NCBI GenBank assembly: GCA_934777505.1 | Contig: CAKVNM010000002.1 | Span: 124,001 to 188,000 of the forward strand | Source of the DNA: an uncultured Clostridia bacterium | GTDB lineage: Bacteria; Bacillota; Clostridia; Christensenellales; UBA1242 | Length of the DNA stretch: 64,000 nt | Direction of reading: 5' to 3' | In this document: positions 6,945 through 15,120 of the stretch, piece by piece | Layout of the letters: every line of letters starts with the position of its first letter | How positions within the stretch are numbered: the stretch's first letter is position 1 | Made by a program: the position numbers and the translations under genes | The notes under the pieces: model-generated | What the model saw: the letters and a program-made list of their open reading frames with translations, nothing else | What the model was told of the DNA's origin: nothing | The model's database searches: none

Positions 6945-8741
6945 ATGTGCGGAATTATTGGATATGTGGGAAAAAACGACTTCATAAAGGTGGCAAAACA
7001 AGGGCTTTTGAACCTTGAATATCGTGGATACGACTCGGCGGGGCTATCTTTTTTTGAAAAAGACAAGATAACAACCATTAAAAATGTGGGAGATGTGAAA
7101 TCGCTATTTTCGATTGTTCCACATGGAACATTAACAAGCGTTGGAATTGGTCACACCAGATGGGCAACTCATGGAGTGCCGACCGTTCAAAATTGCCACC
7201 CGCATTACAGCGAAGACAAGAAGTTTTATGTTGTGCACAACGGCATAATCGAGAACTATCAACAAATCAAAGATACATACCTTAAAGAAACTAATTTTTA
7301 TAGCGAAACCGACACCGAAGTGATACCAAATTTACTCTCGCATTTTTATAGCAAAAATCACAATGTGGTAGACTCAATCAAGCAGACGATTGACATCTTA
7401 AAAGGCTCTTTTGCGCTTGTAATTATGCACAGCGATGAGCCATCAAAACTATATTTTGCCAAGCGAAATAGCCCTATGATTATCGGCATAGGCAAAGGCG
7501 AAAACTATATTTCTAGCGACTTACTCGGTTTTGGTGATAGTGTTAGAAAATATATTTTAACTAGCGATAATAGTTATGGTTTTATAACTATAAATAAAAT
7601 TAAACTATTTGTTGATAATTTGTGTATAAAGCCAGAAATCAAAAAATTAACAAAATCAAAGTTCAATATGTCACTTGGAGATTATCCATTCTATATGCTA
7701 AAAGAAATTAGCGAAGTACCGCTTGCAATTCAAGAAACTTGTGCTATTTATGAAAAGAAACATAACCCTTTAACGAACATAAATTTGGATTATTTTAAAG
7801 GCATTGACGAGATATTATTCGTTGCGTGTGGAACGAGTTATCATTCGGGACTTGTGGGTGCAAAATACTGCAAATTGCTTGCAAATATCAAGAGCAGAAG
7901 TGTGATTGCTAGCGAATTTATTTACGAAAAAGAGATACTAAATCAACGAACGCTTTGTGTGTTTATTAGTCAGTCAGGAGAAACCGCTGACACACTCAGT
8001 GCAATCAAAAAAGCAAAGCAAAATGGTGCGAAAACTATTGGAATAACCAATGTCCCAAATAGCACAATTTGTCAACTTTGTGACTACATACTGCCGATAA
8101 AAGCGGGTAGAGAAGTTGCCGTGGCGTCCACAAAGGCCTACAACGCACAGTTAACTATGCTTTTAATCCTTGCAGGGTATATTGGTAACCACTACAACAT
8201 CAACAAAACCATTATGGAGCAACTAAAAAAAGCAAGTAATATTGTTGACCCTACTAAAATTATCAACAATATCACAAAAATTGCAAAAAAACTATCTAAA
8301 TCAAAGAACATTTACCTTGTCGGGCGTGATTTGGACTACATAACCTGCATGGAAGCGTCCTTGAAACTCAAAGAAATTTCGTATATTCCATGCGAAGCCT
8401 ATCCTGCGGGCGAACTTAAACACGGGACGCTAGCATTAATCACAAAAAACACGCCAGTGATTGCCGTAATAACTCAAAAGTCACTAATTAACAAGACTAT
8501 GATGATTATCAATCAAGTAAAGGCTAGGGGCGGGAAAGTATATGTGTTCACAAATCAAGATTTAAGCAAATACGACACCAAAAAACTCACTATCGTTAAA
8601 ACTGACGCCGTTTCATGTGAACTTGTTAGCCCTATCATAACTATCGTGGTTTTCCAACTACTCGCATATCAAACAACACTCTGCTTGGGCTACAATCCTG
8701 ACAGACCGCGAAACCTTGCAAAATCAGTTACTGTCGAATAA
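6945..8741 (+). CDS. glmS: Glutamine--fructose-6-phosphate aminotransferase (isomerizing)
   Basis: 598 residues, close to the normal GlmS length of about 600. It makes glucosamine-6-phosphate from fructose-6-phosphate and glutamine, the first committed step to peptidoglycan UDP-GlcNAc. The N-terminal glutaminase domain has Cys2 as nucleophile (MCGIIGYVG), GIGHTRWATHG and HNGIIENY. Two SIS domains follow with VACGTSYHSG and SQSGETADT. The C-terminus PRNLAKSVTVE is the family signature. Ribosome site TTAGGAG. Only 91 bases separate it from tRNA-Ala, too little for a glmS ribozyme, so that feedback switch is absent. The gene runs against the parB-gyr block. Confidence 0.97.
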   Translation: MCGIIGYVGKNDFIKVAKQGLLNLEYRGYDSAGLSFFEKDKITTIKNVGDVKSLFSIVPHGTLTSVGIGHTRWATHGVPTVQNCHPHYSEDKKFYVVHNGIIENYQQIKDTYLKETNFYSETDTEVIPNLLSHFYSKNHNVVDSIKQTIDILKGSFALVIMHSDEPSKLYFAKRNSPMIIGIGKGENYISSDLLGFGDSVRKYILTSDNSYGFITINKIKLFVDNLCIKPEIKKLTKSKFNMSLGDYPFYMLKEISEVPLAIQETCAIYEKKHNPLTNINLDYFKGIDEILFVACGTSYHSGLVGAKYCKLLANIKSRSVIASEFIYEKEILNQRTLCVFISQSGETADTLSAIKKAKQNGAKTIGITNVPNSTICQLCDYILPIKAGREVAVASTKAYNAQLTMLLILAGYIGNHYNINKTIMEQLKKASNIVDPTKIINNITKIAKKLSKSKNIYLVGRDLDYITCMEASLKLKEISYIPCEAYPAGELKHGTLALITKNTPVIAVITQKSLINKTMMIINQVKARGGKVYVFTNQDLSKYDTKKLTIVKTDAVSCELVSPIITIVVFQLLAYQTTLCLGYNPDRPRNLAKSVTVE

Positions 8742-8748
8742 ATATCAA

Positions 8749-8785
8749 AGGCTTGAATTTTATTTTTCAAGTCTTTATTTATTAT
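8749..8785 (+). terminator. Terminator of glmS
   Basis: GGCTTGAA / TTCAAGTC stem followed by a T-rich tail broken by single A residues. Confidence 0.55.
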
Positions 8786-8853
8786 TAAAAACTTTTAAAA
8801 CGCTATATTTTATCGACCGCGCAGGCAATTTGTGTGCGAAATTACTACTAAAT

Positions 8854-8869
8854 TGTTTCATGTGAAACA
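8854..8869. other. parS-like site (TGTTTCATGTGAAACA)
   Basis: 16-bp near-palindrome one base from the parS consensus TGTTTCACGTGAAACA. It is the ParB-binding centromere element. Confidence 0.8.
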
Positions 8870-9133
8870 TTTTAAGTACAACAAGAGTTTTAAGTCGTGG
8901 GCTACAAATTTATTGTTAATTAGGGGCTATATTATTACAGCATTGTGTCATAACTCACTGTTGAAGCAGATTTCTTATATAGCAAAAGCAATCCTTAATT
9001 TACATCAAAGTTATTCTCAGCCACTTACTTATTAACAAAAGCAATTTTCTATATTTTGCATTTAATATAGTTATCAACTATTTTATACTAGGAATAATCG
9101 TAATACTTGTATTCTACTTTAACGCAAGTCGAT

Positions 9134-9149
9134 TGTTTCACATGAAACA
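9134..9149. other. parS-like site (TGTTTCACATGAAACA)
   Basis: One central base differs from the parS consensus. Both conserved TGTTTCA / TGAAACA arms are intact. Confidence 0.8.
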
Positions 9150-9517
9150 TTTTGGTTATTATTGCTATTGTGATTTTTATTGGCTCTACTAACAGTTCTT
9201 GCTACGATTTGATTAAAAGATACAATAAAATATCAATCGATGTAAAAAAATATAAAATACAAGCAAATGTAAAAACCGCTTTTACATTAAGAATTTTTCA
9301 GTTGATATTGCTTTGCTCATATTTCAATGTTTTATTAGCATAATCTTTGAGTGGTCAACAATAATGTATTTGCTCTATATTAACAACTTAACAACCAATC
9401 ACAAATTTATCATATAGTAAACTTAAAACACAATTAACAAAAAGAGCAAGCACTGTTTAAAACAGACTCTAATACACAACTACAAACTTCAAATCTTTCA
9501 CAGTTAATTATTAGTAA

Positions 9518-9533
9518 TGTTTCACGTGAAACA
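9518..9533. other. parS: Perfect parS site
   Basis: Exact match to TGTTTCACGTGAAACA. It abuts the terminator of the DUF308 pseudogene and lies about 2.5 kb from parB. Confidence 0.93.
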
Positions 9534-9566
9534 AAAAAATCGAACCCGTAAAGATTCGATTTTTAA
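9533..9566 (-). terminator. Terminator of the DUF308 pseudogene
   Basis: AAATCGAA / TTCGATTT stem and T7 on the minus strand, directly adjoining the parS site. Confidence 0.75.
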
Positions 9567-9568
9567 TG

Positions 9569-10144
9569 CTACTCAGCATCTTCCATAATCTCTTTTATGG
9601 AATTGTGAGCCTTTTTAACCTTAGCGCTAAACACAATAGTTACAATAAAGTCACAAACGCCGTCAACAATCAACGAAATTCCGCAGAATATCATAACGGA
9701 AGTGAAAGTGTTAAGCATTATCATAACACCAAGTGTGATAGACAAAATTGCCGATACAACAAATGCCCATGCACCTTTTGCTCTTGCTTTTTTGCATTCG
9801 ATTGCGTTTTGGATTTGAATTGCACCTTCTGCAACAAGGTAGATACCAAAGATAATTGTAATGATACCTTGCACTAAGTCTGGCCTAATGAGTGTGAACA
9901 GTCCAACAAACATCAACATTATACTAAGGATAAGCACATACGAACCAAATAGCGAATATGCAAAGCAATATCTTAAAAGTAGCATAACACCGAGCAGTAT
10001 GAACATTGCTCCTGCAATATAGCAGATTATTTGTGCTGAACTTTCTGGCAAAGTCACAAACAAAATACCAATAGCAATAACAAATAGCGAAGCAATCAAG
10101 GCTTCCTATTTTACTTTTTTACAAAAGTTTTTAATTGCGTCCAT
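9569..10144 (-). pseudogene. DUF308/HdeD-like membrane protein broken by an early amber codon
   Basis: A strong AAGGAG site precedes the ATG at 10144 (MDAIKNFCKKVK). Codon 13 is TAG (10106-10108), and the same frame then runs 176 codons to a normal stop. The downstream part is a typical six-helix DUF308/HdeD protein, with IGILFVTLPESSAQIICYIA, GAMFILLGVMLLLR and LGVMIMLNTF. Family members usually have a Trp just after the basic N-terminus, so TGG to TAG is the likely change. TAG is a real stop here (gyrA, gyrB, yidD). Translation could restart at the TTG at 10099, which has an overlapping AGGAAG, leaving most helices intact. So it is a pseudogene or a re-initiated gene. Confidence 0.8.
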
Positions 10145-10283
10145 ATAAAATCTCCTTTTTATATCTTTTACGCCACTATGGTAGCAAAAATCGGCTCAAA
10201 AGTCAAATGATAAGACATTGTAAATTAAATATTAAGCATTCTGCGTCTAAACAGCAATTTTGTTAACTTCTTTAAAGTGACAA

Positions 10284-10312
10284 TTGACAATCAATAGCAA
10301 TCATGATACACT
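10284..10312 (+). promoter_or_regulatory. Promoter of the 159-residue unknown gene
   Basis: TTGACA (10284-10289), 17-bp spacer, TACACT (10307-10312). An AAAGGAG ribosome site follows. Confidence 0.7.
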
Positions 10313-10339
10313 AATAAAAACCAAAAAGGAGATTATTTT

Positions 10340-10819
10340 ATGGAAATGCAAGAATACAACAAGTGGTTCACATTAGTCCCAAAAAAAGAATTAACAAAGT
10401 TTATTTTAAGACAATATAAGGATTATTTTAATGCTGGTATTCCTTATGGCACAACGCAACTTATAGAACATTTTGGAGAAGTTTTCCAAGTTTTCTACCC
10501 AGAGTATAACGGACCAATATTGAAACTTCAATCTCGTGCGTATGATGACTTTTTCATACTATCATGTGATTCATACATGGAAGACCCTTACGATTTCTCT
10601 ATTGACCGCATAACTTATAGAAACCAAAAAGAAATCTTGGACTGGATTGGCGTTGTTATTTCCGCAATTAAGGAAAACAATTTGGATTACAAAGAATACA
10701 TTAGCGAGCTCAAACAAGAATATATCAAGGAGTTCGGCAAGGACGATGTTAAAAAACTATTCAAAGCAATAGATAAAACATTCCTAGAACAAGAAAACGA
10801 AGACGAATTATCATTCTAA
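10340..10819 (+). CDS. Conserved-looking hypothetical protein
   Basis: 159 residues, soluble, acidic, rich in aromatic residues. It starts MEMQEYNKWFTLVPKKELTK and has no signal peptide or membrane helix. The middle (YDDFFILSCDSYMEDPYDF) suggests a compact alpha/beta fold, and the C-terminal 60 residues look helical. It has its own consensus promoter, an AAAGGAG site and a clean terminator, so it is a real single-gene unit. I do not recognise the family and propose no function. Confidence 0.8.
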   Translation: MEMQEYNKWFTLVPKKELTKFILRQYKDYFNAGIPYGTTQLIEHFGEVFQVFYPEYNGPILKLQSRAYDDFFILSCDSYMEDPYDFSIDRITYRNQKEILDWIGVVISAIKENNLDYKEYISELKQEYIKEFGKDDVKKLFKAIDKTFLEQENEDELSF

Positions 10820-10823
10820 ACAA

Positions 10824-10854
10824 CAAGCACTCGCATAAAAAGCGAGTGTTTTTG
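10824..10854 (+). terminator. Terminator of the 159-residue unknown gene
   Basis: CACTCGC / GCGAGTG stem followed by T5. Confidence 0.75.
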
Positions 10855-10897
10855 TTTATAAACCACACTAAAAGATTAGCATAACTTAATTTAAATA

Positions 10898-10932
10898 AAA
10901 AAGGCTCGTAAATTCCACGCAAGCCTTTTTTA
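10898..10932 (-). terminator. Terminator of tRNA-Ser
   Basis: AAAAAGGCTTG / CGAGCCTTTTT stem on the minus strand, about 45 bases beyond the CCA end. Confidence 0.7.
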
Positions 10933-10978
10933 TATAAAAGAAAAAAGCACACCCATAATCACGGCATGTGCATTGTTC

Positions 10979-11068
10979 TGGCGGAGAGTGAGGGATTTGA
11001 ACCCTCGCGCCAGTTTCCCGACCTAACACCTTAGCAGGGTGCCCCCTTAACCACTTGGGTAACTCTCC
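10979..11068 (-). tRNA. tRNA-Ser(GCT)
   Basis: 90-nt class II tRNA with a long variable arm. Acceptor GGAGAGT / ACTCTCC, anticodon loop CTGCTAA with GCT, T-loop TTCAAAT, G discriminator, CCA encoded. Confidence 0.96.
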
Positions 11069-11787
11069 ACACTGACTGGACTAGTATATCAAAAGCAACG
11101 CAGACTTGTCAAGTATTTTATTTAACCAATTTTAAAAAATTACCCGCCAATATCGCCCGCAGAACACAATTTATTTTGCATAACTATCTCACAATAAACA
11201 CAGGCTGTTTCAAGTGTAATTCAACAACATAATTAAATAACTAATCTAATTCACGCCATTACTTATATATACCCTTTTAGGCAAAGGAATATACCAATTG
11301 TAAGAAAAACACACTACTGATTGCTAAATTAGGATTTACAATAGTTTATAAACTTCTTTTAGCATAAATTTTAACACAAAGGTTTGTAAATAGTTTTAAC
11401 AAAACAGTTTTACTGCAATAAAAGCACTTATAGCATCACAAGTAAGAGAAAATCGCAATATTATACCGAATTTTATAAACTTCATATATTCTCTTAATAG
11501 ATTTTACGTAAAAAACCCGTTAAAAACCCGATTTTGCCGTCATTTTAGCGGTATATTATAATAATGCATTAACACAAAGGCACAATAACAACAAAATTAC
11601 TCTTAAACCTACATAATATGGTACTATACCGTTAAAACAAGCCTTGCCCGCCATATTAATATGATTACCGTCACACACAACACGCATATAGAACAATAAA
11701 AATTGAAGTTGTAACATAGATACACCATAATAAATAAAAACTATGCAGATATTAGAATTACAATCAACTTAATCACACAATACATTT

Positions 11788-11803
11788 TGTTTCACATGAA
11801 ACA
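11788..11803. other. parS-like site (TGTTTCACATGAAACA)
   Basis: One central mismatch to the parS consensus, arms intact. About 280 bases downstream of the parB stop. Confidence 0.8.
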
Positions 11804-11847
11804 ATCTCACAAAACTATTAATTCAACATTATTATAAAAACAAGCAA

Positions 11848-11863
11848 TGTTTCACATGAAACA
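11848..11863. other. parS-like site (TGTTTCACATGAAACA)
   Basis: Identical to the site 60 bases to the left, so the two form a close pair at about six helical turns. Confidence 0.8.
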
Positions 11864-12055
11864 ATTATCACATACTTACCAAATAAAAATGCCTTAAAAA
11901 AACCAATTTATATTATATTACCGCAATAACATACAACTCAACAATACCAAAATTATATAAACTCAATAAAGCGTATCAAAATAACAAACCACGCTAAAAT
12001 AACACAAATAGCACATTATTTATATAAATACGCCATGCGCTAGCCATATAATCAC

Positions 12056-12084
12056 AAAAAAGGAGCAATTTTTATGCTCCTTTT
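12056..12084 (-). terminator. Terminator of parB
   Basis: AAAAGGAGCA / TGCTCCTTTT stem with further T on the minus strand, overlapping the parB stop codon. Confidence 0.8.
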
Positions 12085-13036
12085 AATATTCTAATAAATA
12101 TGTACTATGTTTTTTTAGGATTTCAACCAAGTCAAACACTCTTTGAAGGTCGTCCATGCTATAATAATCAATATAGATTCTACCTCTTTGGTCGTTACCA
12201 AGAGCACTAACTTTTGTGCCAAAAACCTTTTGCATATCGTGAATTAACTCTTTAAGTTCAATGCTTTGTTGAGAAACTTTTGGTGCTTTGCCAGATTTAC
12301 CAACCTTTACAGCCTTTTCCAAGTCCCTAACAGTCAATTTCTTCTCGCAAACCTGCTTTGCAAGTTTAATTTGAGCATCTCTGTTGTTAACAGCAACCAA
12401 ACTTCTTGCGTGACCAGCAGAAAGTTTACCTTTTTCAATCATATCAATAACTTCTGGTTCAAGATTTAAAAGTCTAATTGTGTTAGCAATTACTGGACGA
12501 CTCTTTCCAAGTCTGTCCGCAACAACTTCTTGTGTCCAACCATATTCTTCCATCAACTGCTTGATTGCTCTTGCGGCTTCCATAGGGTTCAAATCTTCCC
12601 TTTGCAAGTTCTCAATGATAGCAATTTCCCTGATTTGCTTTGCATCATAGTCCTTAACAACTGCTGGAACAGTCTTTAAGCCAGCAATTTGGGCTGCTCT
12701 CCATCTTCTTTCACCTGCAATTATCATATATCTGTCGCCAGTTTTTGTCAAAACCAATGGTTGAATAATACCATGAATTTTAATACTGCTAGCAAGTTCA
12801 TTAAGAGCAGATTGGTCAAAATTCTTTCTTGGCTGGTCCTTGTTTGGGTCGATTTTACCAATCTCGATTTGATAAACATTCTCACTGCTAACATCTCCGC
12901 CAACAGACGCCATTTTTACTACTTTTACTTCTGGAACTTCTTCAATATTGTCGTTAACTTCCTTGGTGTCAACTTCACTATCTCTATACACACTAAATAG
13001 TGATTCTAGTCCCCTTCCTAAACCTTTTTTTGCCAT
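12083..13036 (-). CDS. parB: Chromosome partitioning protein ParB (Spo0J)
   Basis: 317 residues. ParB is a CTP-dependent DNA clamp that loads at parS and directs origin segregation with ParA and SMC. The N-terminus KKGLGRGLESLF is the ParA-stimulating motif. The ParB/Srx CTPase domain carries QPRKNFD and AGERRWRAAQIAG, followed by a helix-turn-helix (WTQEVVADRLGKSRPVIANT) and a C-terminal dimerisation domain. It starts seven bases after the parA stop with a GGAGAA ribosome site, so the two are co-transcribed. Six parS-like sites lie within 4 kb. No second Noc-like paralogue was seen. Confidence 0.96.
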   Translation of the reverse strand: MAKKGLGRGLESLFSVYRDSEVDTKEVNDNIEEVPEVKVVKMASVGGDVSSENVYQIEIGKIDPNKDQPRKNFDQSALNELASSIKIHGIIQPLVLTKTGDRYMIIAGERRWRAAQIAGLKTVPAVVKDYDAKQIREIAIIENLQREDLNPMEAARAIKQLMEEYGWTQEVVADRLGKSRPVIANTIRLLNLEPEVIDMIEKGKLSAGHARSLVAVNNRDAQIKLAKQVCEKKLTVRDLEKAVKVGKSGKAPKVSQQSIELKELIHDMQKVFGTKVSALGNDQRGRIYIDYYSMDDLQRVFDLVEILKKHSTYLLEY

Positions 13037-13042
13037 AAATAA

Positions 13043-13858
13043 TTATTCTCCTTTGTTCACTTTATTAAATTTGGTTATTTTATTATAACTAATTTTGTTT
13101 CTTTCTAGTACTTCTTCCGCAAGAAGCATATATGCAAATCCACCTTTACTCTTTGGGTCGTAAGTTAGGATTGGTTCGCCATAACTTGGTGCTTCGGCAA
13201 GCCTAATATTTCTTGGAATAACAGTGTTATAAACCCTATTTCCAAAGAACGCTCTAATCTCTTGCGAAACCTGATTGACCAAGTTTGAACGGTTGTCTTT
13301 CATTGTCAAAACAACGCCTTCAACATCAAGATTTGCATTGAGTCCGTGCTTTTTAATCAACTTGATTGTGTTCATAAGTTGAGTTAAACCTTCGAGTGCA
13401 AAGAACTCACACTGAATAGGAATTAACACGCTATCGCTTGCTGTCAACGCATTAACGGTCAATAATCCAAGCGATGGTGGACAGTCAATACAAACAAAAT
13501 CATAGAAGTTGCGAAGTCGGTTCAAAATGTTCTTCAAAACAATCTCTCGATTGTCCATTTGGACGAGTTCAATTTCCGCACCAGCAAGATTGATACTGCT
13601 TGGCAAAATATCAAGCCCTTCGATTTTTGTTTTGATAATAACTTCTTCGGCGTAGTTTTCGCCACTAATAATGTTGTAAATACTCTTGGAGTCGTCTGTT
13701 TTCTCAATTCCCACATTACTACTTGCATTGCCTTGTGGGTCAAGGTCAACAATTAGAACCTTTTTGCCCATCGCAGCAAAGTATGCGCTAAGATTTACGC
13801 AAGTGGTCGTCTTTCCAACTCCACCTTTTTGGTTTGCAAATGCAATAATTTTTCCCAT
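13043..13858 (-). CDS. parA: Chromosome partitioning ATPase ParA (Soj)
   Basis: 271 residues from the ATG at 13858, which has an AAGGAAG site. The frame is open further upstream, but that extension overlaps the end of rsmG and lacks homology. Deviant Walker A is KGGVGKTTT, with DLDPQGNASS (A') and FVCIDCPPSLGLLT (Walker B). The length is that of chromosomal Soj-type ParA, which binds DNA as an ATP dimer and is released by ParB. In related bacteria it also modulates DnaA. A promoter with an extended -10 lies just upstream, so parAB can be expressed apart from rsmG. Confidence 0.96.
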   Translation of the reverse strand: MGKIIAFANQKGGVGKTTTCVNLSAYFAAMGKKVLIVDLDPQGNASSNVGIEKTDDSKSIYNIISGENYAEEVIIKTKIEGLDILPSSINLAGAEIELVQMDNREIVLKNILNRLRNFYDFVCIDCPPSLGLLTVNALTASDSVLIPIQCEFFALEGLTQLMNTIKLIKKHGLNANLDVEGVVLTMKDNRSNLVNQVSQEIRAFFGNRVYNTVIPRNIRLAEAPSYGEPILTYDPKSKGGFAYMLLAEEVLERNKISYNKITKFNKVNKGE

Positions 13859-13880
13859 AAAAATCTTCCTTTTCGCTATC

Positions 13881-13908
13881 ATTATAACACAATATGCGTT
13901 AAAAACAA
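13881..13908 (-). promoter_or_regulatory. Promoter of parAB
   Basis: TTGTTT (13903-13908), 16-bp spacer, TATAAT (13881-13886) preceded by TGT, an extended -10 on the minus strand. Confidence 0.65.
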
Positions 13909-13946
13909 TTATTTTCGACAATTTTTCGCTTATTTTTGCTTGAAAA

Positions 13947-14714
13947 TTAGCAAATTGGCTGTAATTTTGGTTTATTTTTATCTCGTGGATATTTTTTATC
14001 AGTGTTTTTGATTTTACTAACATCAACAATCGTGCGAGTGGTTTCCTCGTCAAGATTGTAGGTTTTGATATCAATCTTGCCACCGCCAAGCATGAGTATT
14101 GCCTTTTTACTCTCATCTAGTTCGTCTTGAATCTTATCACTCTTATATGCCAAAAAATGTCCGCCAATCTTTACAAAAGGCAAGCAGTATTCACTCAAAG
14201 TGTTCATTTTTGCCACTGCACGAGCAGTAACAACATCAAAACCATTCAAAAATTTGTCTTTAAACGCCTTATCTTCTGCTCTAAAATGCAGTGTTTGAAC
14301 ACCTATTAATCCAAGTTCTTCAACAACTATATTCAAAAATTTAATACGCTTTTCAAGAGCATCAACAAGGGTTAAGTTTATATCTGGCCTAACAATTTTT
14401 AGCACCAAAGCGGGAAAGCCCGCACCCGTTCCAATATCACACAAAGTGGCATTTTGTTTGATGTATCTTGCACCATAAACACTATCGGCAAAGTGCTTTA
14501 AGTAGACATCTTTTTGCTCTGTTATTGCCGTCAAATTAATCTTTTCGTTCCAGTCAACGAGCAGTTCATAGTATCGCTCAAACCGCCTTGTCATCTCGTC
14601 AGTCATAGTAATTCCAGCGTAGTCACAAGCCATTTTTAGTGACATTTCATAATCTTTTAGTTCCATATTTTGATTGTAGTATTTAGCCACCAGTTTGTCA
14701 AACATTTTGAGCAT
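13947..14714 (-). CDS. rsmG: 16S rRNA (guanine527-N7)-methyltransferase RsmG
   Basis: 255 residues. RsmG (GidB) methylates G527 of 16S rRNA using SAM. The Rossmann SAM-binding motif is LCDIGTGAGFPALVLKI, preceded by WNEKINLTAITE and followed by VTARAVAKMNTL, all family landmarks. The N-terminal ~15 residues before MELKDYEMSL may not be translated. Neither start has a clear ribosome site, and I keep the upstream ATG. Its place before parA is as in many bacteria, but mnmE and mnmG, usually upstream, are replaced by gyrBA. A parS-like site lies 24 bases upstream of the start. Confidence 0.94.
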   Translation of the reverse strand: MLKMFDKLVAKYYNQNMELKDYEMSLKMACDYAGITMTDEMTRRFERYYELLVDWNEKINLTAITEQKDVYLKHFADSVYGARYIKQNATLCDIGTGAGFPALVLKIVRPDINLTLVDALEKRIKFLNIVVEELGLIGVQTLHFRAEDKAFKDKFLNGFDVVTARAVAKMNTLSEYCLPFVKIGGHFLAYKSDKIQDELDESKKAILMLGGGKIDIKTYNLDEETTRTIVDVSKIKNTDKKYPRDKNKPKLQPIC

Positions 14715-14737
14715 TTTTCAAGTCACAAAACAAAGAT

Positions 14738-14753
14738 TGTTTCACAAGAAACA
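14738..14753. other. parS-like site (TGTTTCACAAGAAACA)
   Basis: Differs from the parS consensus at two adjacent central bases (GT to AA). It lies directly upstream of rsmG and is the weakest match of the six. Confidence 0.6.
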
Positions 14754-15074
14754 TTTTTTGTAGTTATATTTTTATAACTTAAATAAACTTATTTTTAATT
14801 ATGTAATTTTATATAACAATAATTTCCGCAATCAAAATTAAAGTTATTCACAAAAACACAAAATGTTTTATGCTCGCAAAATAAAGCCCATTGTTTCACA
14901 CACTATTAAACAACTCCTAAGCCACAATATCCACTCTTAATAAGCAATCAACAAGAACGAAATATGAAAAAATTAAATTTCCACAATATATCAACAAAGG
15001 TTTTAATCACCGTTAATATCAATCTTTTAAAATCTCCGTTCTCGCTTTTAAGTAAACATTCCGTCACCAAGCAA
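14754..15074. other. Intergenic region rsmG-gyrA
   Basis: About 320 bases, A/C-rich on the plus strand. It contains one DnaA-box match (TTATTCACA at 14844-14852). No gene was seen. One box alone does not support an origin here. Confidence 0.5.
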
Positions 15075-15102
15075 TAAAAAACACCCTTAAATTAAAGGGT
15101 GC
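15075..15102 (-). terminator. Terminator of the gyrBA operon
   Basis: CACCCTT / AAGGGTG stem, TAAT loop, T6 on the minus strand. Confidence 0.8.
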
Positions 15103-15120
15103 TTTTAAAGTATAAAGATA

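Larger units (their letters stand above)
8786..9532. other. AT-rich intergenic region with three parS-like sites
   Basis: About 750 bases without a supportable gene. Short frames here have no ribosome sites and poor codon use. It contains three 16-bp parS-like palindromes, listed separately. No DnaA-box cluster was seen. Confidence 0.6.
11069..12055. other. Long AT-rich intergenic region with two parS-like sites
   Basis: About 1 kb between tRNA-Ser and parB with no supportable gene. The plus strand is visibly A- and C-rich. It holds two parS-like sites. I saw no DnaA-box cluster. Confidence 0.6.

Noticed and set aside
8832..9343. Two short plus-strand ORFs in the glmS-DUF308 spacer
   Set aside because: Poor codon use, TTG or no proper start, no ribosome sites, and they overlap parS-like sites.
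9569..10144. TAG recoding (amber read as an amino acid)
   Set aside because: gyrA, gyrB and yidD end in TAG at the expected protein length, so TAG is a normal stop in this genome.
13859..14116. Upstream extension of parA
   Set aside because: It overlaps rsmG, lies across the parA promoter and matches no ParA N-terminus. The ATG at 13858 has a good ribosome site.
14844..14852. Origin at the rsmG-gyrA spacer
   Set aside because: It has only one DnaA-box match and no AT-rich unwinding element with further boxes.
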